This document shows positions 36,280 through 44,839 of a stretch of 64,000 nucleotides of DNA, piece after piece. Numbering within the stretch: position 1 is the first letter of the stretch; every line of letters starts with the position of its first letter. The DNA comes from Bacteroidota bacterium. Its GTDB lineage: Bacteria > Bacteroidota > Bacteroidia > Chitinophagales > Chitinophagaceae. The DNA lies in contig VGFQ01000001.1 in the NCBI GenBank assembly GCA_016868815.1, positions 372,001 through 436,000 of the forward strand, in the 5' to 3' direction. Under the pieces are notes generated by a model, which saw only the letters and a program-made list of their open reading frames with translations, was not told where the DNA came from and did no database searches. Made by a program: the position numbers and the translations under genes.

Positions 36280-37596
36280 TCATTTCAGGAGCATGTCCAG
36301 CAGCAGGACTGAAAAAAGGCCCGTGACAGAGACGATGGTCTCCATGAGGCTCCAGGAACGAATGGTATCGCGAATGCTCAAGTTGAAATACTCCTTGAAC
36401 ATCCAGAAGCCTGAGTCGTTGACATGAGAGAACATGAGGCTGCCGGCGCCGATGGAGAGCACCATGAGGCTGGGGTCGACGCCGCTGGTCGCCACCACGG
36501 GAGCGATGATGCCAGCCGTCGTAAGGCCTGCGACGGTGGCCGAGCCCATGGCGACACGGATGATGGCCGCCATCAGCCAGCCCTGTACCAAGGGACTGAG
36601 TGGCAGTGAGCCCATCACCGCAGCAATGGAGCTGCTGGCACCACTGTCGGTGAACACCTGCTTCAACCCACCCGCACCAGAGACGATGAGCAGGATCAAC
36701 GCCACATCCTTCACCGCCTCTGCATACCCGCTCATGATCGACTTCATCGTCATGCCGCTGCCGAGGCCAAGCGCATAGGTAGCGAAAGATAGCGCCAGCA
36801 GCATCACCACAGCAGGCTCGGAAAAGAAGATAAGCACCTTTGTGGCGGTTGCAGGCATTGCCACCATCATGGGGAGCAGCGTGGTGACGGCCAGCACCGC
36901 CACAGGGAGCAGCGAGGCGGAGAAACTCACAAAAGTCCCAGGCAGTTGCTCATCGGGGAGGAGGCGTGGCAGGAAGGTCTCTATGGGCTTGGCATCCATC
37001 TTCTTCAAAGTCCTCGCAAAGACAGGGCCTGCCAATAGGATGGATGGGATCGAGACGAGGATGCCGTAGAGCAGCGTTCGCCCCATATCAGCACTGAACT
37101 GGCCTACCAGCGCGGAAGGGGAAGGATGTGGTGGCAGGAAGCCATGCGTCACGGAGAGCGCCGCCAGCATGGGCACCGCGACGTAGACGGCAGGCAGCCT
37201 CAGCCGATGCACGATCGTGAAGATCAGCGGTACCAACAACACGAAGCCTACATTATAGAAGAGCGGTACGCCCACTACGAAGCCCGTCACCATCAGAGCC
37301 CAATGCACCCGTTGCTCGCCGAAGGAAGAGATCAGTACTTGAGAAATGCGCTGCGCAGCACCCGACTCAGCCACTAGCTTCCCCAGCATCGCGCCCAGCA
37401 CGATCACGGCCACCAACGATCCCAAGGTGTCTCCGATACCTTTCTGCACCGACCGCACGATGGCGTCGACAGATATACCCAAGCATAGGCCCGTAGCAAT
37501 CGACACCACCAGGAAGGCGAGGAAGGGATTTAACCCTGCAGGTCCGATCAAGAGTACCAAGGCAAGAATACAACAACAGGTGACAAGCAGGGTCAT
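36280..37596 (-). CDS. GntP-family permease (gluconate or D-serine type)
   Basis: 438 residues with about twelve hydrophobic segments, typical of the GntP family, which includes gluconate permease and the D-serine permease DsdX. Visible family phrases are GIGDTLGSLVAVIVLGAMLGKL, PLFYNVGFVLLVPLIFT, HGFLPPHPSP and HVNDSGFW. Context (RidA, D-serine dehydratase-like enzyme, M19) points to D-serine or a related D-amino acid; sugar acid uptake is the alternative. First gene of the operon; ATG at 37596. Confidence 0.92.
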   Translation of the reverse strand: MTLLVTCCCILALVLLIGPAGLNPFLAFLVVSIATGLCLGISVDAIVRSVQKGIGDTLGSLVAVIVLGAMLGKLVAESGAAQRISQVLISSFGEQRVHWALMVTGFVVGVPLFYNVGFVLLVPLIFTIVHRLRLPAVYVAVPMLAALSVTHGFLPPHPSPSALVGQFSADMGRTLLYGILVSIPSILLAGPVFARTLKKMDAKPIETFLPRLLPDEQLPGTFVSFSASLLPVAVLAVTTLLPMMVAMPATATKVLIFFSEPAVVMLLALSFATYALGLGSGMTMKSIMSGYAEAVKDVALILLIVSGAGGLKQVFTDSGASSSIAAVMGSLPLSPLVQGWLMAAIIRVAMGSATVAGLTTAGIIAPVVATSGVDPSLMVLSIGAGSLMFSHVNDSGFWMFKEYFNLSIRDTIRSWSLMETIVSVTGLFSVLLLDMLLK

Positions 37597-37660
37597 ACAG
37601 TCAAGATTGGCAGTGTACCGATCTTCTTAAGACATCGTCACCTGCCCATCCAAGGTAGGG

Positions 37661-37684
37661 AAAAAACAACTCGCCCCGTGGGCG
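37661..37684 (-). terminator. Probable terminator after hmuY
   Basis: Five-bp GC stem CGCCC/GGGCG (37672-37676 with 37680-37684), loop of three, then on the minus strand AGTTG followed by six T (37661-37666). About 30 bp after the hmuY stop. The stem is short, so this is only likely. Confidence 0.45.
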
Positions 37685-37715
37685 GCAGCGAAAGACGACC
37701 TCCTGCAACCTGCCC

Positions 37716-38357
37716 TTAAAACGTGGTAGTGCCGTTGGGCTGGAACGCAAACCGGAAGGTGTAGAATCGCTGCTTGCGGATCTTGTCATCATCGGTGGCG
37801 CTTACGGCCGGTGTTTGCCCACCTTTGTAGTAGTTAAGGACTTCCACTTTGGCGAACTTGCCGTTCGCCGTGCGGATGACAAGCACCCGGCCAGGAATGG
37901 GCGTCACCAGATTGGCCTGCGGGTTGTAGACGAACCAGGCCCGGTTGCTACCAGCTGGGATGGCATAGGCGGCGGGTGCGCTGTCGACCCGGAAGACAGA
38001 GTCGCTGGAGACCTTGGTGAGTTCTTCGAACAGGCCCACCTGTACGTAGGCACCGCCCGCGCCAGGACCGCTGTTGCCGCTGTTAGTAATGATGGTGGTG
38101 CCGCGGAAGCCGATGTCCCAGCGGCGGGTGGCAGAATCGCTGGACGACACAAGCTCGTTGCGTTCGAGGCTGTAAAACGTATACTTGCCAGCTCCGAAGG
38201 GCTGTCCGATCTGCGAGAGGCCGATGATGGTGTCGGCCGGAAGGTTGCGGACTGTGACAACCGCCACAGGCATGATGGTACCGGCATCGTCACCCTCCTT
38301 CTGGCAAGAAGCAAAGAATACAAGAGCAACAGTGGTCAGGAGAAAGATAGATCTCAT
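37716..38357 (-). CDS. hmuY: HmuY-family lipoprotein
   Basis: 213 residues. Lipobox Phe-Ala-Ser-Cys (Cys18). The core (about 50-213) has the HmuY pattern: KYTFYSLERNELV, RRWDIGFRGTTIITN, AWFVYNP and a C-terminal KQRFYTFRFAFQPNG. HmuY-type proteins of Bacteroidota bind haem outside the cell and hand it to a TonB receptor. The last four bases of the receptor gene overlap its ATG (ATGA), so the two are translated together. Haem binding is inferred from family and neighbour only. Confidence 0.85.
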   Translation of the reverse strand: MRSIFLLTTVALVFFASCQKEGDDAGTIMPVAVVTVRNLPADTIIGLSQIGQPFGAGKYTFYSLERNELVSSSDSATRRWDIGFRGTTIITNSGNSGPGAGGAYVQVGLFEELTKVSSDSVFRVDSAPAAYAIPAGSNRAWFVYNPQANLVTPIPGRVLVIRTANGKFAKVEVLNYYKGGQTPAVSATDDDKIRKQRFYTFRFAFQPNGTTTF

Positions 38358-40486
38358 GGTTTTTGATTTTTTGTAATTGTAGACTTAAAGGCCTGGCCCC
38401 AGGTCCAGGATAAGGTGATGAATGGATTTATACCGGGTAATCCGGGAAGGTTCAATGGGTCGCGGTAATTGGTAAGGTTATCGATCCCTCCCTGCAGGGA
38501 GATTCCTTGCTTCCAGGTCAAGCCTGCGGAGGCATTGACCTGCAAGTAGCCCTTGGCAAACTCGTCGGGTCGGTTGATGATGCCATTGCCATCGCGGTCG
38601 GAACTGCCCCAACGACTGCGATACAGCATTCGGATATTGACATTCCATTTCCCGTCTGTCGATTCCCAGAATGCTTTCAGATTGGCCATGTGTCGCGACC
38701 TACCGGGCAGTCCTGCATAATCCCTTCTGTCGAGCCGTTGCGAGAGTCCGGTAGCCGGGTCGCGTGCAAAGACCTTTCCTGCACGGATGTCTCGCATCAC
38801 CGACTTGTCGGCCGTCTGCAGCAGCTGGTAGCCGAGGGAGAGCCGGAGCCCGGTAAAGCCTGACCATTCCACATCCGACTCGATACCTTGTGTGAATGCG
38901 CTTTTAACATTGAGGTAGCTGAAGACCTGGCCCCCGCCCGTACGGAAGGCGATGATGTCAGTCATTATCAAATTGCCGATCTCATTACGGAAGGCGTTGA
39001 GCTTCCAGGTAAACGACTTGGCAGCTGCGAACTGGGTACCAGCATTGATCCCCGTGGAAGTTTCGGGTCGAAGGGTGGTGAGCTGGTCGAAAGTAGGCAG
39101 TACTTGTGCGATCTGCCCTCCCTCCTTCAAGCGGCGCATCTCGGAAGCAGCCACCTGTGTGCCGAACACCATATATCCTCCGGCCGCCAGGTTGGTATAG
39201 TTCAGATACAGTTGGCGGAAATCTGGCGCTTTGAAGCCCCTGCCTACCGAGGCCTGTAGGCGCCAACGATCTCCAAGGCGTCGGTGCAGGGAGAGCTTCG
39301 GGCTCCAGACCGGAGTATAGAGACTGTTATGGTCGAAGCGGAGTCCGATGGTCAAGGTCGATCGATCATCGGGCTGCCAATCATGCTGCAGGAAAAAATA
39401 GTCGTTACGCGCGCTGCGGAGTATCTGCAGGCTGTCGTAGCGGTTGGAGCGCACGGTCTCCTGAACCATCCCAAGCCCGAGGGTCGACTTCGCATGATCA
39501 CCGGTTCTGAGATCTGCTTGGGCCTCCAGCCTGCTGAATGTTTGATGGAAGCGATCGGCATAGGCAGTTCCCCGGTCCGTCACTTCCAAGCGCTGCTCGG
39601 AGGCAAAGCGGGAATGATAACCCCGCAGTGTGGCTGTGAGTCGCTCCTGAGGCTTCCAGGTGAGGGTGGGCGTGAGGTTGAGGTCGCGATTGGTCTCCAT
39701 CCCACGCGACAGCAATTGAGCACCCAGGTTCTGCACCAGGATGGATTGCTGGATACGATCGTCTGTAGCCCGAATACCCATCCGCAAGCTGACGCGCGAG
39801 GAAGGAAGATAGCCAAGCTGCACCTGGCCGGTCGCCCGGCGGTAAGGTTCTACCGTCTTCTGCAGGGCGTTCGGTAAAAGGCTGTAGCCTTCACTGGCAT
39901 GGTGGTTTAGGAAAGATGTAAGCCGGAACCGGCCTGACCGTCCTGACCACTCAGCAGACGCATCGGATGTATTGAAACGACCATACCGCAGATCGGCTCC
40001 GATCCTGCTAGCAGCCGCACCATCCGTGATGATGTTGATCACGCCGCCAAGTGCTTCGGAGCCGTAGAGACTGGATGAAGGACCTTTTACAATCTCAATC
40101 TTTCGGATATTGGTAACTGTTATTCTCGAGAGGTCTAAAACTCCTGCCATCCGACCGATCAAAGGTTCACCATCCATCAAGATAAGGGTATACTCTGGTG
40201 AGAGGCCCTGCACCTGAATACCGCGGCCAAAACCTTGTACCACAGCCAGACCCGTCTGTTCGGAGAGGATATCCCCCAGTCTCAGCGACCCGCTCCTCCG
40301 AATGACCTCCCGGCTGACGAGGGTTACCGGTACAGAAAGACTCCCCATCCGGCGCTCCGTACGAGTGGCAGTCACAATTACTTCATCGAGGCCTTTAGCT
40401 GGAAGCGTGTCTTCGACACTCCTGCCAGCAGCCCACAACAAATGAGGGTACCATAACAATAAAATGACTACAGGCCTAGCGTCCAT
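38354..40486 (-). CDS. TonB-dependent outer-membrane receptor (HmuR partner)
   Basis: 710 residues. Signal peptide about 1-20, TonB box Asp-Glu-Val-Ile-Val-Thr-Ala-Thr-Arg near 38-46, plug domain (VVQGFGRGIQVQGLSPEYTLILMDGEPL, SSLYGSEALGGVINIITD) and a 22-strand barrel with GRGFKAPDFRQLYL and a final Trp-rich strand. ATG at 40486 opens the signal peptide. Co-transcribed with hmuY. I see no clear haem His between the Phe-Lys-Ala-Pro box and the following Pro-Glu-Thr segment, so cargo (haem or iron chelate) is inferred from the partner. Confidence 0.92.
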   Translation of the reverse strand: MDARPVVILLLWYPHLLWAAGRSVEDTLPAKGLDEVIVTATRTERRMGSLSVPVTLVSREVIRRSGSLRLGDILSEQTGLAVVQGFGRGIQVQGLSPEYTLILMDGEPLIGRMAGVLDLSRITVTNIRKIEIVKGPSSSLYGSEALGGVINIITDGAAASRIGADLRYGRFNTSDASAEWSGRSGRFRLTSFLNHHASEGYSLLPNALQKTVEPYRRATGQVQLGYLPSSRVSLRMGIRATDDRIQQSILVQNLGAQLLSRGMETNRDLNLTPTLTWKPQERLTATLRGYHSRFASEQRLEVTDRGTAYADRFHQTFSRLEAQADLRTGDHAKSTLGLGMVQETVRSNRYDSLQILRSARNDYFFLQHDWQPDDRSTLTIGLRFDHNSLYTPVWSPKLSLHRRLGDRWRLQASVGRGFKAPDFRQLYLNYTNLAAGGYMVFGTQVAASEMRRLKEGGQIAQVLPTFDQLTTLRPETSTGINAGTQFAAAKSFTWKLNAFRNEIGNLIMTDIIAFRTGGGQVFSYLNVKSAFTQGIESDVEWSGFTGLRLSLGYQLLQTADKSVMRDIRAGKVFARDPATGLSQRLDRRDYAGLPGRSRHMANLKAFWESTDGKWNVNIRMLYRSRWGSSDRDGNGIINRPDEFAKGYLQVNASAGLTWKQGISLQGGIDNLTNYRDPLNLPGLPGINPFITLSWTWGQAFKSTITKNQKP

Positions 40487-40582
40487 CTTTGCCTTTTGCG
40501 GCTGCAAAGTTGACCAGCCTGCCATGAGTGATTATCATCATATTGTCATAAATGATGGCTTTAGAAATTTGACAATGTGATG
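40487..40582 (-). promoter_or_regulatory. Possible regulator site upstream of the TonB receptor
   Basis: The 5' region holds an inverted repeat ATTGTCA (40543-40549) with TGACAAT (40570-40576) and the run GATTATCATCATATTGTCAT, which loosely resembles a Fur box. A weak -7 candidate CAACTTTG lies on the minus strand nearer the gene. Function is guessed. Confidence 0.25.
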
Positions 40583-40621
40583 ACAAAACAAGGGCCGGTG
40601 TGACATGAAAGTCACCCGGCC
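40583..40621 (-). terminator. Rho-independent terminator of the cdsA operon
   Basis: Stem GGCCGG/CCGGCC (40593-40598 with 40616-40621), extended inward by GTGAC pairs with one bulge, 6-nt loop, then on the minus strand TTGTTTTGTC. It lies about 90 bp after cdsA and separates that operon from the receptor gene, whose start it precedes. Confidence 0.75.
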
Positions 40622-40711
40622 TCTGGCGAGTCAGATCAAATGATTCGCTATGTGTTCAGCACCTGGTGGAAAGATGAATGAATGCCTTTGGATTGGAATT
40701 GATCAAGGGCT

Positions 40712-41617
40712 TTACCGCAAAGCGATCATGCAGAATAGCCATACGGCTGGTACGGCTAGCAGCAGAGAGTCGAACCGGTCCAGAAAGCCTCCATGGCCTG
40801 GCATGAACTGCCCACTGTCTTTGACGCCCGCCCTTCGCTTCAGCCAGCTCTCAAGCAGATCTCCTAAACTGCCAATCGTCGACGAGAGGAATGATACCCA
40901 AGCATAGATCCACGCTTCCCCATGCATCCCATAAACACCGGCAGCGGTGACGAGCCCGACACTCAGCACCACGCCCGCCACGGTTCCCTCCCAGGTCTTT
41001 TTGGGAGAGAAGCGCGACAAAGGGGTCCTTCCAAAGAAAGAGCCCATCAGATAAGCCATCGTATCATTGAGCCAAATGGAAGCGATCATGATCAGTGGGA
41101 GGGTGCGTCCCATCACTTCCGCCATCCCATGTGCCAGTTGGGTCCCCACGCCGCCTGCCATCCAGGGAGCGCCGCTGCGGATGTACAACAACAAAGTCCA
41201 GGGGAGGGATAGATAGAGCAAACCGAGCCCCAAGGCTTTGAAAGCAAGGGTTGTCAAGGGTTTCCGGCCATAGAAATGTCGGTAGGCAACGGTACCTACC
41301 AACAAGGGGATGGAGATGCCGGCGATCGACCCAAGCAGAGCCCTGTTCCCGCCAATAGACAGCAGGTCGCCACTGGCAAATATCATCGCACACCACCCGA
41401 CAAAAGAAAAAGAATGGAGGTGGACATCGACGGCACCTTTGGCAGAGGGATGGATGTGGTTGACAAGCCGGCCATACTCATGCCAGCATCCAACATGCAC
41501 CAACGTGAAGAGGCAAAAAAAACTCCATCCGTTCCACAGCATCCCAGCCATCATGACAACGGCATAGACGAAGGCCGTAAGGGCACGGGTCCGAAACACA
41601 ATAGGATCGAAGGGCAT
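40712..41617 (-). CDS. cdsA: Phosphatidate cytidylyltransferase
   Basis: 301 residues with about seven membrane helices. Conserved Ser-Pro-Lys-Lys-Thr-Trp-Glu-Gly near residue 205 and the signature SLGDLLESWLKRRAGVKD-S...PGHGG-LDR-DS near 250-285. Makes CDP-diacylglycerol, the precursor for psd's substrate among others. ATG at 41617 is preferred; a GTG at 41632 would add five residues and nearly touch the DUF2007 stop. Third gene of an operon. Confidence 0.95.
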   Translation of the reverse strand: MPFDPIVFRTRALTAFVYAVVMMAGMLWNGWSFFCLFTLVHVGCWHEYGRLVNHIHPSAKGAVDVHLHSFSFVGWCAMIFASGDLLSIGGNRALLGSIAGISIPLLVGTVAYRHFYGRKPLTTLAFKALGLGLLYLSLPWTLLLYIRSGAPWMAGGVGTQLAHGMAEVMGRTLPLIMIASIWLNDTMAYLMGSFFGRTPLSRFSPKKTWEGTVAGVVLSVGLVTAAGVYGMHGEAWIYAWVSFLSSTIGSLGDLLESWLKRRAGVKDSGQFMPGHGGFLDRFDSLLLAVPAVWLFCMIALR

Positions 41618-41633
41618 AATGTATACGTTCACG

Positions 41634-41849
41634 TTAGTTCATCAGGGCCCGGCTCATCAGCCCGGCTGCCAGGCTACTCCATAGGGGAGGAACGTAGACT
41701 TCTATCTCTCCGGGAAGTAGATGGAGATAGGAAGTGTCTCTTTTATCCAGTAAGATAACGGGAATGTCATGCGCTTCGAGTACCCCTTGGAGGATGCCCG
41801 CCTGGACAGGGTCGGTAAGTCGGCAGAGGAGGCTCCAGTTGCTGTGCAT
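41634..41849 (-). CDS. Small DUF2007-type protein
   Basis: 71 residues, starting MHSNWSLLCRLTDPVQAGILQGVLEAHDIPVILLDKRD and ending with a VYVPP-like strand. This matches the DUF2007 (putative signal-transducing) family in length and pattern. ATG at 41849, 14 bp after the CPBP protease stop; 16 bp before cdsA. No function assigned. Confidence 0.75.
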   Translation of the reverse strand: MHSNWSLLCRLTDPVQAGILQGVLEAHDIPVILLDKRDTSYLHLLPGEIEVYVPPLWSSLAAGLMSRALMN

Positions 41850-41863
41850 GCCAAGGGTGATGG

Positions 41864-42808
41864 CTAGTCCGAGGGCACTTCGTCCGCAGCCCTTGCTGGT
41901 TGGAGGCGTGCTGCCCTTCGGCGGTAGAGGGCAAACAGCCCTACAATGGCAGCGGCTGCGGGTAGGCCCAGCCAGATGGGCTGGCTGTCTTCGATGGCCT
42001 CTTCGATCGGTCGGCCCTGGAGGATGAGCCAATAGATATAGGTCACCACCACCGCATTGTTCAGGAAATGCCCCAGGATGGCCATCCACAGGCTTCCGCT
42101 GTAGTAAAACAAGAGCCCGAGGATGATGCCCAACACAGTACGGGGAATAAACCCGTAATATGAAAAGTGGATGGCGCTGAAGAGTAGGCTGGTGATCACG
42201 ATACTCAGCCAGGGCTTACGCGTCATTCGATGCAACAGGTTCTGCATGCTGCCCCGAAAAAAGGACTCTTCAAACAGAGCAGGTGTGAAGGCCATGATGA
42301 GCAGGCAGGATAGGTAGTCTAGGAAATCATTCATCCGGGCCATCGCCTTCATCTGCTGCAGATAGCTGTCTTCCCATTGCTGAAAGACCTGCCCATACGA
42401 TGCCGGCACGGGGATGAGCCGGTTTAGCTCCGACAAAGCACCCACCAGCGGAAGGCAGGCCGCCATCACCAACACCACCAACCCTACCATCTGCCAGTCA
42501 TAGCCTTTGCCGACAAAGCCAAGAAAATGAAAGGGCCTGGAATGCAGGAGCCGTGCAGCGCCGAGGGCAGGCAGGAAGAATAAAAAACCTGTACTGACCA
42601 GTTGCATAATCCGCACCGCATGGGAAAAATGAGGATCCAGCATATCCCGCGGAAGCGTAAGCAGGCTTCTGCCCGTCATCAGGGTCCAGATGCCACCGGA
42701 GGCCAGGCTGCCAACCACCATACCCATCAGTAAAAAGCCAAACATCGCCAGCAGCGTCCTGCTATACGTCATCCCGGCCTTAGGCTCTATATCGTACAGC
42801 ATGTCCAT
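41864..42808 (-). CDS. CPBP-family intramembrane glutamic endopeptidase
   Basis: 314 residues, about eight membrane helices. Active-site motifs: Glu-Glu-Ser-Phe-Phe-Arg-Gly (EExxxR), Phe-Ser-Ala-Ile-His-Phe (FxxxH) and the later His-Phe-Leu-Asn-Asn-Ala. The C-terminal tail after residue 300 is Arg/Ala-rich. Related to the CAAX prenyl protease and bacteriocin-immunity groups; the substrate is unknown. ATG at 42808 is used; a TTG lies at 42832 and another ATG at 42802. First gene of the CPBP-DUF2007-cdsA operon, divergent from dusB. Confidence 0.88.
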   Translation of the reverse strand: MDMLYDIEPKAGMTYSRTLLAMFGFLLMGMVVGSLASGGIWTLMTGRSLLTLPRDMLDPHFSHAVRIMQLVSTGFLFFLPALGAARLLHSRPFHFLGFVGKGYDWQMVGLVVLVMAACLPLVGALSELNRLIPVPASYGQVFQQWEDSYLQQMKAMARMNDFLDYLSCLLIMAFTPALFEESFFRGSMQNLLHRMTRKPWLSIVITSLLFSAIHFSYYGFIPRTVLGIILGLLFYYSGSLWMAILGHFLNNAVVVTYIYWLILQGRPIEEAIEDSQPIWLGLPAAAAIVGLFALYRRRAARLQPARAADEVPSD

Positions 42809-42872
42809 CGATTGTCCGTTAAAAATAAGCAACGCCTAGATGGCTGCCAACTGTGTAGTTTTGCAACATTGC

Positions 42873-43916
42873 ATGATACGCATCGGCTACATAACGCTTC
42901 CAGCATTCCCACTGCTGCTGGCCCCGATGGAGGACGTGAGCGATCCGCCCTTCCGGGCTGTCTGCAAACAGGCGGGCGCTGACCTCATGTTCTCAGAGTT
43001 CATCAGCAGTGAGGGACTAATCCGGGATGCCATCAAGAGCCGCCAGAAGCTGGACATCTTTGAGACAGAAAGACCCGTAGGCATCCAGATTTTCGGAGGC
43101 GACGAAGAAGCCATGGCCCTCAGCGCCCGGATCGTAGAGACTGTCAAACCCGACCTGCTGGATATCAACTTCGGATGCCCCGTCAAAAAAGTAGTCAGCA
43201 AAGGAGCGGGCGCAGCTGTGCTGAAAGACATTGCCCTCATGGAAAGGCTTACCAAGGCCGTCGTCCGGTCCACCTCACTGCCCGTCACCGTAAAAACGCG
43301 ATTGGGATGGGATGCCGACAGCATCCACATCGTAGAAGTAGCCGAACGCATGCAGGATGCCGGCGTACAAGCCCTGACCATCCATGCACGTACCCGTTGC
43401 CAACTGTATAAGGGAGCGGCCGACTGGTCGTGGATCGCCAAAGTCAAAGAAAACCCCCGCATACATATCCCCATTTTTGGGAACGGCGATATTGACACAC
43501 CCGAAAAAGCCCGAAACTACCACGACAGATACGGCGTCGACGGAATCATGATCGGAAGAGCTGCCATCGGCTATCCATGGATATTCCGGGAAATGCGGCA
43601 CTATCTTGAGACGGGCGAGCATCTGGCTCCCGCCAGCATCACAGAGAGGATCCATGTGATCCGGGAACACCTACTGCAGGGTGTGGCCTGGAAAGGACAC
43701 AAAGCAGGCATCCAAGAAATGCGGCGACATTATGGGAATTACCTGAAAGGACTACCCAACGTACGTTCCTATCGACAGCGACTGGTCACCAGCCCTTCCC
43801 TCGAAGAGATTCAAGATATCCTGGAAGACATCGCATCCAACTACCAACATCATATCTTCTCGCGCTGGGAACCTGCCATGGAAGGCATGGACTGTAGCTG
43901 TCCGGGGGAGGGTTAG
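42873..43916 (+). CDS. dusB: tRNA-dihydrouridine synthase (DusB type)
   Basis: 347 residues. FMN barrel with LAPMEDVSDPPFRAVCK, catalytic Cys in Asn-Phe-Gly-Cys-Pro-Val-Lys-Lys-Val-Val near residue 100, KTRLGWD, THARTRCQLYKGAADW and PIFGNGDI. Reduces uridines in the D-loop of tRNA. ATG at 42873 starts just before the barrel; the 11 upstream residues in frame are not conserved. Overlaps the crtB stop by 4 bp, convergent. Confidence 0.95.
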   Translation: MIRIGYITLPAFPLLLAPMEDVSDPPFRAVCKQAGADLMFSEFISSEGLIRDAIKSRQKLDIFETERPVGIQIFGGDEEAMALSARIVETVKPDLLDINFGCPVKKVVSKGAGAAVLKDIALMERLTKAVVRSTSLPVTVKTRLGWDADSIHIVEVAERMQDAGVQALTIHARTRCQLYKGAADWSWIAKVKENPRIHIPIFGNGDIDTPEKARNYHDRYGVDGIMIGRAAIGYPWIFREMRHYLETGEHLAPASITERIHVIREHLLQGVAWKGHKAGIQEMRRHYGNYLKGLPNVRSYRQRLVTSPSLEEIQDILEDIASNYQHHIFSRWEPAMEGMDCSCPGEG

Positions 43917-44749
43917 AGCATATTGAGCTGAGTTCGGATGACGGCCTTGGTGGCCACCCACAACTTGGCATGATTGGGGATGCGAATCCTTTCTTCCAGT
44001 ATGCGCTGTGGCTGCACATTCCGGATCTTACGAAACAGGCTGAGATAATATTTATAGGCCAGATACACGCCAAAGCGAGCCTTGAGCGGGAGCTGGACAA
44101 TGCCTTCGTAGGCATGTCGGAAATCGTGGGATATATCCTCTTCAATACGGTTTTTCATGTCCGGGGTAAAACGCTGGAAGTCTACACCCGGGAAATAGAC
44201 CCTTTTCAAGTCCTGGAAGTCGGCCTTTACATCCCGGAGGAAGTTGACTTTTTGAAAGGCAGACCCGAGGGATCGGGCATGTGGCTTCAGCCTTTCATAT
44301 TGCGACTTGTCGCCATCGCAAAACACATACAGACACATGAGTCCGACAACCTCGGCGCTTCCATAAATATAAGCTTCATACCCAACCTGGTCGTAGCGGT
44401 GGCGGTCGAGGTCGAACTCCATGCTCTTGAAGAACGCCTCTATCAAAGAAAGGTCAATGCCATAGTGGTTGACAGTCAGTTGAAAACTATGCAAGATTGG
44501 ATTTAGGCTGATGCCCCGTTCTATGGATGCATAGGTCTCGGTTTTGAAGGCGGAGAGCAAGGATTCCTTGTCGTGGGCGTGAAAGGTGTCGACAATTTCA
44601 TCAGCAAAGCGAACAAAGCCGTAAATATTGTAGATGGGCGTCTGAAGGTCGGCATGTAGAAGCCGGATGGCACTGCTGAAGGAAGTGCTGTACCGTTCCG
44701 TGGTGATTCGGCTACAAGCCTGGCTGACGTTGTGGAAGATCTGCATCAT
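43913..44749 (-). CDS. crtB: Phytoene synthase
   Basis: 278 residues of the squalene/phytoene synthase family. The two aspartate-rich motifs are visible: Asp-Glu-Ile-Val-Asp in RFADEIVDTF near residue 50 and Asp-Val-Lys-Ala-Asp in NFLRDVKADFQD near residue 170. Condenses two geranylgeranyl diphosphates to phytoene. ATG at 44749 (a second ATG follows at once). 90 bp after crtI; a TAAATTTA at 44770-44777 could be a weak own promoter, but co-transcription is the simple reading. Confidence 0.95.
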   Translation of the reverse strand: MMQIFHNVSQACSRITTERYSTSFSSAIRLLHADLQTPIYNIYGFVRFADEIVDTFHAHDKESLLSAFKTETYASIERGISLNPILHSFQLTVNHYGIDLSLIEAFFKSMEFDLDRHRYDQVGYEAYIYGSAEVVGLMCLYVFCDGDKSQYERLKPHARSLGSAFQKVNFLRDVKADFQDLKRVYFPGVDFQRFTPDMKNRIEEDISHDFRHAYEGIVQLPLKARFGVYLAYKYYLSLFRKIRNVQPQRILEERIRIPNHAKLWVATKAVIRTQLNML

Positions 44750-44839
44750 CTGTCAAGCGACTTTACGGATAAATTTACGAAAAATACTCGTTTTTATTTT
44801 CAAAAGAAGCGATTCCTGTACACGATGCAATTCCTATGC

